Source: Novosphingobium sp049354825 (GTDB taxonomy: Bacteria > Pseudomonadota > Alphaproteobacteria > Sphingomonadales > Sphingomonadaceae). From it: DNA of 64,000 bases. A model generated the notes under the pieces. That model was not told where the DNA came from. It did no database searches and saw nothing but the letters and a program-made list of their open reading frames with translations. Shown in pieces: positions 52,516-61,801 of this stretch (position 1 is its first letter; the number at the start of each line of letters is the position of its first letter). The position numbers were made by a program, and so were the translations under genes. The stretch is from contig NZ_CP186480.1 in NCBI RefSeq assembly GCF_049354825.1, forward strand, positions 806,001 through 870,000. Reading direction: 5' to 3'.

Positions 52516-53913
52516 TTACAGGCTGTAAGCCACCTCGAGATCGCCCCACCGGCGGCCGGCCACGATCAGCGGGACGTAGACGTTGCGGACCACGCGCCAG
52601 GTCTTGCCGTCACCCTCCTGGCGATAGACCGCCATCATGTAGGGCGCGGTGCTGGCCTTGGCCTTCTGGTCGATCGGGTCGAACAGGATGCGGCCGTTGC
52701 GGCAGTGGCGGGTGTCGTGGGCGATATCGCCGGTGGGCGCGCGGCTGAACTCGCTGAGGTGCGTGGGCAGGTAGCCCTTGGTATCGGTGCAGGCGGTGGC
52801 CATGATGCGGCTGTCCGATCCGGTCGTCCGGTCCAGGACCGGGCGCCAGTGGGCGTGGGCCCAGTCCATCAGCCCGGTGCGATAGCGCGGCGGATTGCTC
52901 CCCTCGATCAAACGGTACTGCTGGTCGAACAGCGCGCCCTGCGTCAGCGCGCCGCTGGCCAGCGCGGCTTCGGCCAGTTCGGCGATCTCGCGCGCGGCGG
53001 ACTGCGCCTTTTCCACCATCGCGCTGTCGGCAGGCGAGAGCCCGGCCTGGACGATGCAGTCGAACATCGTGTTCGCCGTCATCTCCAGCGTTTCCATGCG
53101 GCTGTGCGCTGTCTCGAGGCGGTTCTCGTTGTCGACCGCGGCGCCGTCGAACGCGGTCAGGACGTCCTGGACCGAGTGGACGTGGCGGCTGATCGTCTCG
53201 GTCGCCTGGGCGATCTGCTCGTTCTGACGATCGACCTCATCGACCATCTGGACGACGCCGGCGATGGTGTCCTCGATGCGCGCCACGCTGCGGCGCGCAT
53301 CGCCGCTGGCCTTGGCGCCGCCCTCGATCTGGACGATCACCTGCTCGGCCTCGCCGGCCAGCGCATCGATCGTGCGCGCGATTTCGTCGGTGGCGGAGCG
53401 GGTATCGTGGGCAAGCTTCTTCACTTCGCCGGCGACGACCGCAAAGGTGCGGCCGGCCTCGCCCGCGCGGGCCGCCTCGATCGTGGCGTTGAGCGCCAGG
53501 ATGTTGGTGGTCTCGGCGATGATCGAGATATCCTGCGAGCAGCGTTTGACCTGGTCCATCGCGCTGGCGAACCCGGTGACGTGGCGGGTCAACGTGTCCA
53601 CCAGCGACAGCAGCGACCCGATCTGGCCCAGCGAATCCTTGATCAGGCGCGACCCTTCGTCGAGGTGATCGCGCGCCCGGCGCGAGAACAGCCGCGCCTC
53701 GTCGCTCGCCTGGGCGACCTGCTGCTGGTCCGAATCGAGCGCGGTTATCGTGCCCTGGAGCGCGATGTGCTCGGCCCGCAGCCGGCCCGAGGCGTCGATG
53801 ACGGCCTGGACGATGCCGGCCACTTCGGCGCAGTTGACGGTGACTTCACCGCAGGTGTCGGGAATACGATCGAGCGCACGCGTGTCGGCAACGTCGATCC
53901 GAGTCATTTCCAT
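52516..53913 (-). CDS. Soluble chemoreceptor-like protein
   Basis: A 465-residue protein without membrane helices or signal peptide. The MCP signalling tip IAETTNILALNATIEAARAG (20 residues here) and the flanking AVVAGEVKKLAHDT lie near residues 130-180, in the N-terminal half. The C-terminal 150 residues form a separate globular domain with repeated short motifs (RYRTGLMDWAHAHW, RNVYVPLIVAGRRWGDLE). Usual MCPs have the sensor first and the signalling region last; here the order is reversed. ATG 53907 is an alternative start. It faces the secreted protein and is divergent from the VWA gene. No che genes are in the window. Confidence 0.8.
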   Translation of the reverse strand: MEMTRIDVADTRALDRIPDTCGEVTVNCAEVAGIVQAVIDASGRLRAEHIALQGTITALDSDQQQVAQASDEARLFSRRARDHLDEGSRLIKDSLGQIGSLLSLVDTLTRHVTGFASAMDQVKRCSQDISIIAETTNILALNATIEAARAGEAGRTFAVVAGEVKKLAHDTRSATDEIARTIDALAGEAEQVIVQIEGGAKASGDARRSVARIEDTIAGVVQMVDEVDRQNEQIAQATETISRHVHSVQDVLTAFDGAAVDNENRLETAHSRMETLEMTANTMFDCIVQAGLSPADSAMVEKAQSAAREIAELAEAALASGALTQGALFDQQYRLIEGSNPPRYRTGLMDWAHAHWRPVLDRTTGSDSRIMATACTDTKGYLPTHLSEFSRAPTGDIAHDTRHCRNGRILFDPIDQKAKASTAPYMMAVYRQEGDGKTWRVVRNVYVPLIVAGRRWGDLEVAYSL

Positions 53914-54020
53914 GTGATTTCGCGCCCCGCGTTCTGTACGCTCGTCGCTTAGCGCCCGCATGGTTATCCAACCGTTAAGGGCCGAACGCTGACTCAACTC
54001 CGGGGATCGGGCCGCCTGCG

Positions 54021-55202
54021 ATGTTCTTCAATTTCGTCGACGAGCTGCGCGCCGCGGGCATTCCCGCCAGCTTCAAGGAGCACCTGGTCCTGCTCGAGGC
54101 GCTCGACAAGGACGTGATCGCGCAGACGCCGGAGGCGTTCTATTACCTGTCGCGCGCCACCTTCGTTAAGGACGAAGGCCTGCTCGACCGCTTCGACCAG
54201 GTCTTCAACAAGGTCTTCAAGGGCGTGCTGACCGACTACGGCCAGACCCCGGTCGACATCCCCGAGGACTGGTTGAAGGCCCTGGCGGAGAAGTTCCTCA
54301 CGCCCGAGGAGATGGAGGCGATCAAGGCGCTCGGGTCGTGGGACGAGATCATGGAGACGCTGAAAAAGCGGCTCGAGGAACAGCACGAGCGCCACCAGGG
54401 CGGCAGCAAGTGGATCGGCACCGGCGGCACCAGCCCGTTCGGGAACGGCGGCTACAATCCCGAAGGCGTGCGGATCGGCGGCGAATCGAAGCACGGCCGG
54501 GCGCTGAAGGTGTGGGAAAAGCGCGACTTCAAGAACCTGGACAACACGCGCGAACTGGGCACCCGCAACATCAAGATCGCACTGCGCCGCCTGCGCCGCT
54601 TTGCCCGCGAAGGTTCGCCCGACGAGCTCGACCTCGATGGCACGATCGAGGGGACGGCGCGGCAGGGCTTCCTCGACATCCGGATGCGGGCCGAGCGGCG
54701 CAATGCGGTCAAGCTGCTGCTGTTCCTCGACGTCGGCGGATCGATGGACCCGTTCATCAAGCTGGTCGAGGAGCTGTTCAGCGCCGCCACCACCGAGTTC
54801 AAGAACCTGGAGTTCTTCTACTTCCACAACTGCCTGTACGAAGGCGTTTGGAAGGACAATCGCCGCCGCTGGACCGAGCGGACGCCGGTGTGGGACATCC
54901 TCCACAAGTACGGGCACGACTACAAGGTCGTGTTCGTCGGCGACGCGGCGATGAGCCCGTACGAGATCACCCACCCGGGCGGCAGCGTCGAGCATTTCAA
55001 CGAGGAATCCGGCGCGGTGTGGATGAGCCGCGTCGCCCACGTCTACCCGGCGACGGTGTGGCTGAACCCGGTGCCGGAGGCGCAGTGGGGCTATTCGCAG
55101 TCGACGCGGATCCTGCGCGAACTGCTGAACGGCGCGATGTACCCGCTGACGCTGGAAGGGCTCGACAGCGCGATGCGCGACCTTACCCGCAAGAAGCACT
55201 GA
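54021..55202 (+). CDS. VWA domain protein, CoxE-like
   Basis: A 393-residue protein. The N-terminal 200 residues (MFFNFVDELRAAGIPASFKEH...) are the CoxE-type helical part; a VWA domain follows with the MIDAS-like DVGGSMD (Asp237, Ser241), in which Gly takes the place of the usual Ser in DxSxS. Family blocks TPVWDILHKYGHDYKVVFVGDAAMSPYEI (core WDILHKYGHDYKVVFVGDA) follow. Such proteins work with MoxR ATPases on metal insertion or complex assembly. The likely ATPase partner is at 50.4-51.2 kb. It stands alone with a 107-base upstream gap. Confidence 0.88.
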   Translation: MFFNFVDELRAAGIPASFKEHLVLLEALDKDVIAQTPEAFYYLSRATFVKDEGLLDRFDQVFNKVFKGVLTDYGQTPVDIPEDWLKALAEKFLTPEEMEAIKALGSWDEIMETLKKRLEEQHERHQGGSKWIGTGGTSPFGNGGYNPEGVRIGGESKHGRALKVWEKRDFKNLDNTRELGTRNIKIALRRLRRFAREGSPDELDLDGTIEGTARQGFLDIRMRAERRNAVKLLLFLDVGGSMDPFIKLVEELFSAATTEFKNLEFFYFHNCLYEGVWKDNRRRWTERTPVWDILHKYGHDYKVVFVGDAAMSPYEITHPGGSVEHFNEESGAVWMSRVAHVYPATVWLNPVPEAQWGYSQSTRILRELLNGAMYPLTLEGLDSAMRDLTRKKH

Positions 55203-55280
55203 CGGCAGCCATCACCGCCGCCGCCGGTCACACCCTTGTGCCCTCTTGCGCAAGGCGGCGTGCGGCCTGATCTTCATGTC

Positions 55281-56084
55281 ATGACCGACCGCCAACCCGC
55301 CCTCTTCCTAGGCCATGGTTCACCGATGACCGTGATTACCGACAACGCCGAAATCCGCGCCTTGCGCGCGCTGGGCGCCGCGCTGATGCGTCCGCGCGCG
55401 ATCCTGGTGATCACCGCGCACTGGGAGACGCAGGGCAAGACGCACCTCACCGCGCAGGCCGCGCCGCCGACGATCCACGATTTTCGGGGCTTCCCGCAGG
55501 CGCTTTACGATGTGCGCTACCCGGCGCCGGGCGCCCCCTGGCTGCTCGACCGGATCGAGGCGCTGGTTGGCGCCGACACCATCCAGCGCGACAGCGAATG
55601 GGGCTTCGATCACGGCGCCTGGGGCGTGGTCCAGCCGCTGTTCCCGGATGCCGACGTGCCGATGGTGGCGATGAGCCTGGATCGCGGGCGCGACGCCGAC
55701 GGCCACGTCGCGCTGGCCCGCGCGCTGGCCCCGCTGCGCGACGAAGGCGTGCTGGTGATCGGCAGCGGCAACGTGATCCACAACCTGGCGCTGTGGCGGC
55801 AGGCGGCGGGGACGCAGCCCGACTGGGCGCTCGATTTCCAGCGCCGCAGCAACGCCGCGATCCGGGCCGGCGATCTTGGCGCCCTTACCCGCTTCGCCCC
55901 GGACGACCGCGCGGCCGCGCAGGCGATCAACAGCGGCGAGCATTTCCTGCCGCTGCTCTACCCGCTGGCGATGCGATCCGCGGACGAGCCGGCGGCGCTG
56001 TTCAACGACCACATCGACGGCGCACTGTCGATGACCTCGGTGATCGTCGGCACGGTCCCCGAAGGCTTCGCGCTGGCCGCCTAG
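55281..56084 (+). CDS. LigB-family extradiol dioxygenase (4,5-DOPA dioxygenase type, YgiD-like)
   Basis: A 267-residue protein. The metal ligands are visible as His12 (GHGSP), His47 (ITAHWE) and the late GSGNVIHNL, all in the YgiD/DODA pattern. RDSEWGFDHGAWGVVQPLF (core GFDHGAW) and SGEHFLPLLY complete the family marks. The enzyme opens aromatic diols such as DOPA; the natural substrate here is not known. The start is ATG 55281, preferred to ATG 55236. It shares CTAG stops with the convergent NamZ-like gene. Confidence 0.88.
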   Translation: MTDRQPALFLGHGSPMTVITDNAEIRALRALGAALMRPRAILVITAHWETQGKTHLTAQAAPPTIHDFRGFPQALYDVRYPAPGAPWLLDRIEALVGADTIQRDSEWGFDHGAWGVVQPLFPDADVPMVAMSLDRGRDADGHVALARALAPLRDEGVLVIGSGNVIHNLALWRQAAGTQPDWALDFQRRSNAAIRAGDLGALTRFAPDDRAAAQAINSGEHFLPLLYPLAMRSADEPAALFNDHIDGALSMTSVIVGTVPEGFALAA

Positions 56085-57283
56085 TACAGCAGCAGCGGCG
56101 CGATGCTCTCGCGCCACGCGTCCTCGTCGCGCGACGCGAGAGCATCGAGGTCGGCGGGTGTCGCGGCCGGATTATCGACCCATTCGCGCAGCGCCGGGCC
56201 GCCGTTGATCACGTCGATGGCAAGCCGGTCGAACTCGTACTCGTAGGGAAAGTCCCGCCACAGGTCGTAGGCGGGATAAAGATTGCGGATCGCCTTGAAG
56301 GCGAGCGCCTGCAGCCGCCAGGGGCGGAAGGACCGGTGATCATAGAATTCGCCCTCGGCGTGGATCATCAGGCCGTGGCACAGCGCGCCGGCGTGCTTGT
56401 GAAAGGTCGGCGTGAACCAAACTTCGCGCAAGCCGCAGCCCGCCAGCCATTCGGGCGCCACGCGCATCATCTCGGCCAGCACGGCGGCGGCATCGACATC
56501 GGGGGCGCCGAACAGCACTTCCAGCGGGCGGGTCGTGCCCCGTCCCTCGCTCAGCGTCGCGCCTTCCAGCATGACCGTGCCGGCATAGGCGCGCGCCATA
56601 TTGACGTTGGCGGCGTTGGGACTGGGATTGATCCACACGCGGTCTGTGGGCCAGCCGAAGCCCGGTGCGCCGTCGGCGTCCCAGCCGTCCATCGCGATCA
56701 CCCGGTAATCGACGTCGAGCGCGAAGCGCTTGATGAACCAGTGGCCCATCTCACCCATCGTCAGGCCGTGGCGCATCGGCATCTCGGCGGCGCCGACGAA
56801 GCTTTCCTGGCCGGCGATCAGCGTCGTCCCCTCTACCGGACGGCCGGCGGGATTGGGCCGGTCCAGCACCCACACGCTCTTGCCGGATGTCGCCGCCTCT
56901 TCCAGCAGGTACAGCAGCGTGGTGACGAAAGTGTAGATCCGGCAGCCGAGGTCCTGGAGATCGAACAGGAACACGTCCGCGCTCGACATCATCTGCCCGC
57001 TGGGTCGGCGCACTTCACCATACAGGCTGAACAGCGGGATGCCGTAGCGGGCGTCGGTCTCGTCCGCGGTCTCGACCATGTTGTCCTGCTTGTCGCCCTT
57101 GATCCCGTGCTGCGGGCCGAACGCGGCAGTCACGTTGACGCCCGCCGCGATCAGCGCGTCGAGCGAATGGACCAGGCCCTGCGTGACCGAGGCGGGATGC
57201 GCGATCAGCGCTGTGCGGCGCCCCTCCAGCTCGTGCAGCAGCGCGGGGTCGGAAAGCAGGCGATCGATACCGAATGTCGTCAT
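56081..57283 (-). CDS. DUF1343 protein, NamZ-like exo-beta-N-acetylmuramidase
   Basis: A 400-residue protein. The family marks are ALIAHPASVTQ, FGPQHGIKGDKQDNM, PLFSLYGEVRRPS, FDLQDLGCRIYTFVTTL (core FDLQDLGCRIYT), LDRPNPAGR and GRGTTRPLEVLFGAP-like. DUF1343 includes NamZ, which removes MurNAc from the ends of peptidoglycan fragments. No signal peptide is seen from ATG 57283, so it may be cytosolic and act on imported fragments. The stop shares CTAG with the dioxygenase gene, and the start overlaps the DOMON-like gene as ATGA. Confidence 0.87.
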   Translation of the reverse strand: MTTFGIDRLLSDPALLHELEGRRTALIAHPASVTQGLVHSLDALIAAGVNVTAAFGPQHGIKGDKQDNMVETADETDARYGIPLFSLYGEVRRPSGQMMSSADVFLFDLQDLGCRIYTFVTTLLYLLEEAATSGKSVWVLDRPNPAGRPVEGTTLIAGQESFVGAAEMPMRHGLTMGEMGHWFIKRFALDVDYRVIAMDGWDADGAPGFGWPTDRVWINPSPNAANVNMARAYAGTVMLEGATLSEGRGTTRPLEVLFGAPDVDAAAVLAEMMRVAPEWLAGCGLREVWFTPTFHKHAGALCHGLMIHAEGEFYDHRSFRPWRLQALAFKAIRNLYPAYDLWRDFPYEYEFDRLAIDVINGGPALREWVDNPAATPADLDALASRDEDAWRESIAPLLLY

Positions 57284-57822
57284 GCCATGTCCGCTGGCGA
57301 AACCGCGCCGATGAAGCAAGCCGGATCGTGGAAATCGGCATCGCCCGCAGGGTGGCGGAGCGCCCAGTAGCTCCTCGTTCCGCCCTCCTCCTCGATCACG
57401 CAGGTGAGGTTGAATGCCCACGGTGCCGGCGGCAGCCCGGCCCGCGGGATCGCGGCGTCGAAGATGGCAACCTGGCGGCCCGGGCGCAGCGTGCACTCCG
57501 GATCGCGCGGCAATTCGCGTCTTGTCATTTCCGCGCGCGGGGCGGTGAAATCGTAGGCGGCCCAGCGCTCGGACGGGGAGAAATTGAATTCGCTGTACGC
57601 CGTGCCCGCGGCCGGGCGCACGAACAGTTCGAAACAGGTCGTTCGCCATAGCCCGTCGGCAAAGCCCCTGCCGGCAAAGCGCGGGATCACCAGCCCTGCC
57701 GCGCCGGTGATCCGCCAGCGCAGCCGCAGCCAGTTCGGATCACCGCCGACCAGGCGCGCTTCGACCGCGCTGACGGCCAGCGGGGGATGCCCCGGATGCG
57801 GGACCAGCGCATGCGTTTCCAA
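57280..57822 (-). CDS. DOMON-like domain protein
   Basis: A 180-residue protein, mostly beta-strand. It contains GLWRTTCFELFVRP, AYSEFNFSPSERWAAYDF and FNLTCVIEEEGG blocks that I associate with a DOMON-like group found beside DUF1343 genes. There is no signal peptide, so it is probably cytosolic. Function is unknown; binding of a sugar or small ligand is possible by analogy with the fold. It is translated into the NamZ-like gene through ATGA, so the two probably work together. It is divergent from tyrS by 32 bases. Confidence 0.75.
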   Translation of the reverse strand: METHALVPHPGHPPLAVSAVEARLVGGDPNWLRLRWRITGAAGLVIPRFAGRGFADGLWRTTCFELFVRPAAGTAYSEFNFSPSERWAAYDFTAPRAEMTRRELPRDPECTLRPGRQVAIFDAAIPRAGLPPAPWAFNLTCVIEEEGGTRSYWALRHPAGDADFHDPACFIGAVSPADMA

Positions 57823-57854
57823 GCCCGCCGCTCCATGCTAGGCGGCCAGCCGCC

Positions 57855-59081
57855 ATGAGCCCATACCAGTCCGATCTCCTGCGCCTGCTCGACGAGCGGG
57901 GCTACATCCACCAGCTGACCGATGCCGGCGGCCTCGACGCACTGGCGTCGAAGGGTATCGTCCCGGGCTATATCGGCTTTGATGCCACCGCGCCATCGCT
58001 CCATGTCGGCAGCCTGGTGCAGATCATGATGCTGCGCCGCCTGCAGCAGGCCGGGCACAAGCCGATCGTGGTGATGGGCGGGGGAACGACCAAGATCGGA
58101 GACCCATCGGGCAAGGACGAAAGCCGCAGGATGCTGACGGCGGACGGGATCGCTGCCAACATCGCCTCGATCCGAACGATCTTCGAACGCCTGCTGACCT
58201 TCGGCGACGGACCGACCGACGCGGTGATCGTCGATAACGAGGAATGGCTGGGCCAGCTCGGCTATATCGAATTGCTGCGCGACGTCGGACCGCACTTCAC
58301 CATCAACCGGATGCTGACCTTCGATTCGGTCAAGCTGCGGCTCGAGCGCGAGCAGCCCCTCACCTTCCTCGAATTCAACTACATGATCCTGCAGGCCTAC
58401 GATTTCCGCGAACTGGCGCTGCGGCGCGGGTGCCGGCTGCAGATGGGCGGCAGCGACCAGTGGGGCAACATCGTCAACGGGATCGAGCTGGGCCGCCGCA
58501 AGGACGGGCTCGAGCTGTTCGGGCTGACGACGCCGCTGCTGACCACCGCGGACGGCGCCAAGATGGGCAAGACCGCCGCTGGTGCCGTCTGGCTGAACGA
58601 GGACGCGCTGCCCAGCTACGACTTCTGGCAGTACTGGCGAAATGCCGACGATCGCGACGTCGGCCGGTTCCTGCGCCTGTTCACCGATCTGCCGCTTGAC
58701 GAGATCGCCCGGCTGGAGGCGCTTCAGGGCGGCGAGATCAACGATGCCAAGATCGCGCTGGCCAACGCGGTGACCGCGCTGTGCCGCGGCGATGCCGCCG
58801 CGACGAGCGCCGCGGCGACCGCGCAGGCAACCTTCGCAGGCGGAGGCGTGGGCGAGGACCTGCCGGTCTGCGTGCTGCCGGCCGCGGGTATGCCGCTGAT
58901 CGACGCGCTGATCGGCCTGGGGTTCGCGGCCAGCCGGGGCGAGGCCAAGCGCCTGATCGCCGGCGGCGGCGCGCGCATCGACGGCGAGGCCGTGAAGGAC
59001 GAAGGTGCGCATGTGCCCGGCGGTACCGAGCGGCGCATTTCCTCGGGCAAGAAGAAGCACGGGGTGCTTCGCCCCGCGTAA
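57855..59081 (+). CDS. tyrS: Tyrosyl-tRNA synthetase
   Basis: A 408-residue class I synthetase that charges tRNA-Tyr. HIGH is present as HVGS at residues 50-53, KMSKS as KMGKT at 236-240. GGSDQWGNIVNG marks the Tyr-binding region, and an S4 RNA-binding domain closes the C-terminus (AASRGEAKRLIAGGGARIDG, core SRGEAKRLI). The start ATG 57855 is close to the divergent DOMON gene. Downstream, 120 bases separate it from the PilZ gene. Confidence 0.96.
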   Translation: MSPYQSDLLRLLDERGYIHQLTDAGGLDALASKGIVPGYIGFDATAPSLHVGSLVQIMMLRRLQQAGHKPIVVMGGGTTKIGDPSGKDESRRMLTADGIAANIASIRTIFERLLTFGDGPTDAVIVDNEEWLGQLGYIELLRDVGPHFTINRMLTFDSVKLRLEREQPLTFLEFNYMILQAYDFRELALRRGCRLQMGGSDQWGNIVNGIELGRRKDGLELFGLTTPLLTTADGAKMGKTAAGAVWLNEDALPSYDFWQYWRNADDRDVGRFLRLFTDLPLDEIARLEALQGGEINDAKIALANAVTALCRGDAAATSAAATAQATFAGGGVGEDLPVCVLPAAGMPLIDALIGLGFAASRGEAKRLIAGGGARIDGEAVKDEGAHVPGGTERRISSGKKKHGVLRPA

Positions 59082-59201
59082 TCGAAAGGCGCGGCGAACT
59101 GCCGACTTATCCCCAATCCTGGCCCGCGGGTTTACCTTATTTTTGCCTTTGCCGCCGATACCGAGCCCGAGGTCGCAAGCCGAACGGGGTAAGGAACGAT
59201 T

Positions 59202-59537
59202 ATGAGCGGAGCGCAACTGGCCGTCACCGAGATGCGGCGCGCCACCCGGCACCCGGTCGCCCACAAGGTGATCGGTGAGCATCGCACGCTGGGCGACGTT
59301 CACTTCAACATCGTCAATATTTCGGCGCACGGCTTCATGGTCGAGGGCCAGCCGTCGTTCGCGCGGGGCGAGCGCGTGACCATCCGCCTGCCCGTGATCG
59401 GCCGGATCGAGGCGCACCTGATCTGGCTCACCGAGGATCGCGGCGGCTTTCAGTTCGAGCGGATCATCCGCCTCGACGACTTCATGAAGATGATCGACAC
59501 GATCCAGCCCAACCCGCGCCTGCGCGCCTCGCGCTAA
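59202..59537 (+). CDS. PilZ domain protein
   Basis: A 111-residue single-domain protein. The c-di-GMP marks are RRATRHPV (RxxxR) near residue 12 and NISAHGFMVEG (D/NxSxxG) near 39-49, so it can probably bind c-di-GMP. The last part is helical (DDFMKMIDTIQ). GTAAGGAACG gives a good ribosome binding site before ATG 59202. The gene stands alone after tyrS; the target system is unknown. Confidence 0.86.
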   Translation: MSGAQLAVTEMRRATRHPVAHKVIGEHRTLGDVHFNIVNISAHGFMVEGQPSFARGERVTIRLPVIGRIEAHLIWLTEDRGGFQFERIIRLDDFMKMIDTIQPNPRLRASR

Positions 59538-59612
59538 CGCCAAAACGCAAACTTTAGCGGCGCCAAGCCAGCCCGCCTTGGCAAGCGGCGACGGCGCTGC
59601 CATGCGAGTGGC

Positions 59613-60887
59613 GTGAGCGACGTCCGTCATCCCCTCGCCATTCCGCCCTTCCGCGCCTACGTGCTGTCGCGGTTCCTGGCCACCATCGCGATGACCGCGC
59701 AGGCGATCATCATCGGCTGGCAGGTCTACGGCCTGGCGCGCGAGACGCGGTCCATCAACGAAGCGGCGCTGGTGCTCGGCCTGATCGGCCTGGTCCAGTT
59801 CGTGCCGCTGTTCCTGCTGACGCCGGTCGTCGGCCTGGTCGCCGACAGCTACGACCGGCGGTGGATCGTGCGTGCCACCACCGCGCTGCTGGTCGCCAAC
59901 GCGGCGCTGCTGGGGCTGCTGACCTACTGGGGCATGCTGACGCTGCCGTTCCTGTTCGGTGCGGCGGTGATCGTCGGCATCTGCCGCGCCTTTTCCGGCC
60001 CCGCCTATTCGGCGCTGGCGCCCAACCTGGTGCCGCGCGAAGCGCTGCCGACGGCGATCGCGTTCAGCTCGGTCGCCTGGCAGACCGGCTCGATCGCGGG
60101 CCCCAGCGTGGGCGGTCTGCTGTACGCGATCCATCCGGACGTTGCCTATATCGCCATTTCGGCGATGCTCTCGCTGGCGCTGGCGACGATCTTCCTGATC
60201 CCCAAAGTGCCGCAGCCACCGGCGCAGACATCGCGCCACCCGCTTCAGCGCATCACGGACGGATTCGCCTACATCCGCCGCAACCGGCTGGTGCAATCGG
60301 CCATCACGCTCGACCTGTTCGCGGTGCTGCTGGCGGGATCGACCGCGCTGCTGCCGATCTACGCGCGCGACATCCTCCACGTCGGGTCCAGCGGCCTGGG
60401 CATCCTGGCGGCCAGCATGGGGATCGGCGCCTCGGCCACCGCGGCGCTGTTCTCGGTCCGGCCGATGCGCAAGGACGTCGGCACCAAGATGCTGGCCGCG
60501 GTCGGCGTCTTCGGCGCGGCGATCCTGGTGTTCGGGCTGTCGCGCAATTTCTGGCTCAGCGTCGGCGCGCTGATGGTGGCGGGCAGCGCCGACATGATCT
60601 CGGTCTACGTCCGCTCGTCGCTGATCCAGCTGCACACCCCCGACGAGATGCGCGGACGCGTCAGCGCCGTCAGCCAGTTGACCATCTCCGCCTCGAACGA
60701 ACTGGGCGAGGCCGAGTCCGGACTGCTCGCCTCCCTGCTGGGACCTGTCGGCGCGGTCGTCGTCGGCGCGCTGGGCGCGGTCGGGATCACTTTGCTGTGG
60801 TCGCGCCTTTACCCTGAACTGCGGGCAGCGCGCACGTTCGATCCGCCCGAAGACATCAAGACCACGTCACTGGAGGCCGTTTCATGA
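59613..60887 (+). CDS. MFS exporter (EntS/DHA3-like)
   Basis: A 424-residue membrane protein with about 12 hydrophobic helices. The start is GTG 59613. The segments YVLSRFLATIAMTAQAIIIGW (core SRFLATIAMTAQ), GLVADSYDRRWIVRAT, GPAYSALAPNLVP and DEMRGRVSAVSQLT fit the enterobactin-exporter type of MFS. The substrate is not known. The stop overlaps cysK as ATGA, so the three genes to 62502 form one transcript. Confidence 0.86.
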   Translation: MSDVRHPLAIPPFRAYVLSRFLATIAMTAQAIIIGWQVYGLARETRSINEAALVLGLIGLVQFVPLFLLTPVVGLVADSYDRRWIVRATTALLVANAALLGLLTYWGMLTLPFLFGAAVIVGICRAFSGPAYSALAPNLVPREALPTAIAFSSVAWQTGSIAGPSVGGLLYAIHPDVAYIAISAMLSLALATIFLIPKVPQPPAQTSRHPLQRITDGFAYIRRNRLVQSAITLDLFAVLLAGSTALLPIYARDILHVGSSGLGILAASMGIGASATAALFSVRPMRKDVGTKMLAAVGVFGAAILVFGLSRNFWLSVGALMVAGSADMISVYVRSSLIQLHTPDEMRGRVSAVSQLTISASNELGEAESGLLASLLGPVGAVVVGALGAVGITLLWSRLYPELRAARTFDPPEDIKTTSLEAVS

Positions 60888-61801
60888 AAGCCGAAAGCAT
60901 CCTTGCCACCATCGGCAACACCCCGCACGTGCGCCTGTCGCGCCTGTTCCCCGATCACGAGGTCTGGGTGAAGAACGAGCGAGCCAACCCCGGCGGTTCG
61001 ATCAAGGACCGCATCGGCGTGGCCATGATCGAAGCCGCAGAAGCCGACGGCAGCCTGAAGCCCGGCGGCACCATCATCGAGCCGACCAGCGGCAATACCG
61101 GCATCGGCCTGGCCATGGCGGCCGCGGTCAAGGGCTACAAGCTGGTCCTGGTCATGCCCGAATCGATGTCGCTGGAACGGCGGCGGCTGATGCTGGCCTA
61201 CGGCGCCAGCTTCGACCTGACCCCGCGCGAGCTGGGCATGAAGGGCGCGATGGTCCGCGCCGCCGAACTGGTCGCGCAGACCGAGGGGGCGTGGATGCCC
61301 CAGCAGTTCGACAATCCCGCCAATATCGCGATTCACGCCCGCACGACCGCGCAGGAAATCCTGGCCGACTTTGCCGACACCCCGATCGACGTGCTGATCA
61401 CCGGGGTCGGCACCGGCGGCCACCTGACGGGCTGCGCCGAGACGCTGAAGCGGACCTGGCCGGGGCTCAAGGCCTATGCGGTCGAGCCGACCCTGTCCGC
61501 CGTGATCTCGGGCGGGCAGCCCGGCCCGCACCCCATCCAGGGCCTCGCGGCCGGGTTCATCCCGACCAACCTGCACACCCAGTCGATCGACGGCGCCATC
61601 CAGGTCGAGGCCGAGGCTGCCAAGGACATGGCGCGGCGCTGCGCGCGCGAGGAAGGCATCCTGGTCGGCATCAGCTCGGGCGCGACGCTGGCCGCGATCG
61701 CGCAGAAGCTTCCCGACCTGGCGCCCGGGTCGCGCGTGCTGGGATTCAATTACGACACTGGTGAGCGCTACTTGTCGGTTCCGGACTTCCTGCCCGAATG
61801 A
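60884..61801 (+). CDS. cysK: Cysteine synthase
   Basis: A 305-residue PLP enzyme that makes cysteine from O-acetylserine and sulfide. The PLP Lys is residue 41 in NPGGSIKDRIG, then EPTSGNTGIGLA, GVGTGGHLTG and IQGLAAGFIPTNL. Length and motifs favour CysK over CysM. It overlaps the exporter upstream and the hydrolase downstream by four bases each, so all three are co-expressed; the exporter may handle an amino acid derivative, but this is a guess. Confidence 0.93.
   Translation: MKAESILATIGNTPHVRLSRLFPDHEVWVKNERANPGGSIKDRIGVAMIEAAEADGSLKPGGTIIEPTSGNTGIGLAMAAAVKGYKLVLVMPESMSLERRRLMLAYGASFDLTPRELGMKGAMVRAAELVAQTEGAWMPQQFDNPANIAIHARTTAQEILADFADTPIDVLITGVGTGGHLTGCAETLKRTWPGLKAYAVEPTLSAVISGGQPGPHPIQGLAAGFIPTNLHTQSIDGAIQVEAEAAKDMARRCAREEGILVGISSGATLAAIAQKLPDLAPGSRVLGFNYDTGERYLSVPDFLPE

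Noticed and set aside
57687..60635. A 982-residue open frame on the minus strand
   Set aside because: It lies antisense to tyrS, the PilZ gene and the exporter; its product is of low complexity (Arg, Gln, Ala, Asp) as expected from a stop-poor shadow frame in GC-rich DNA.
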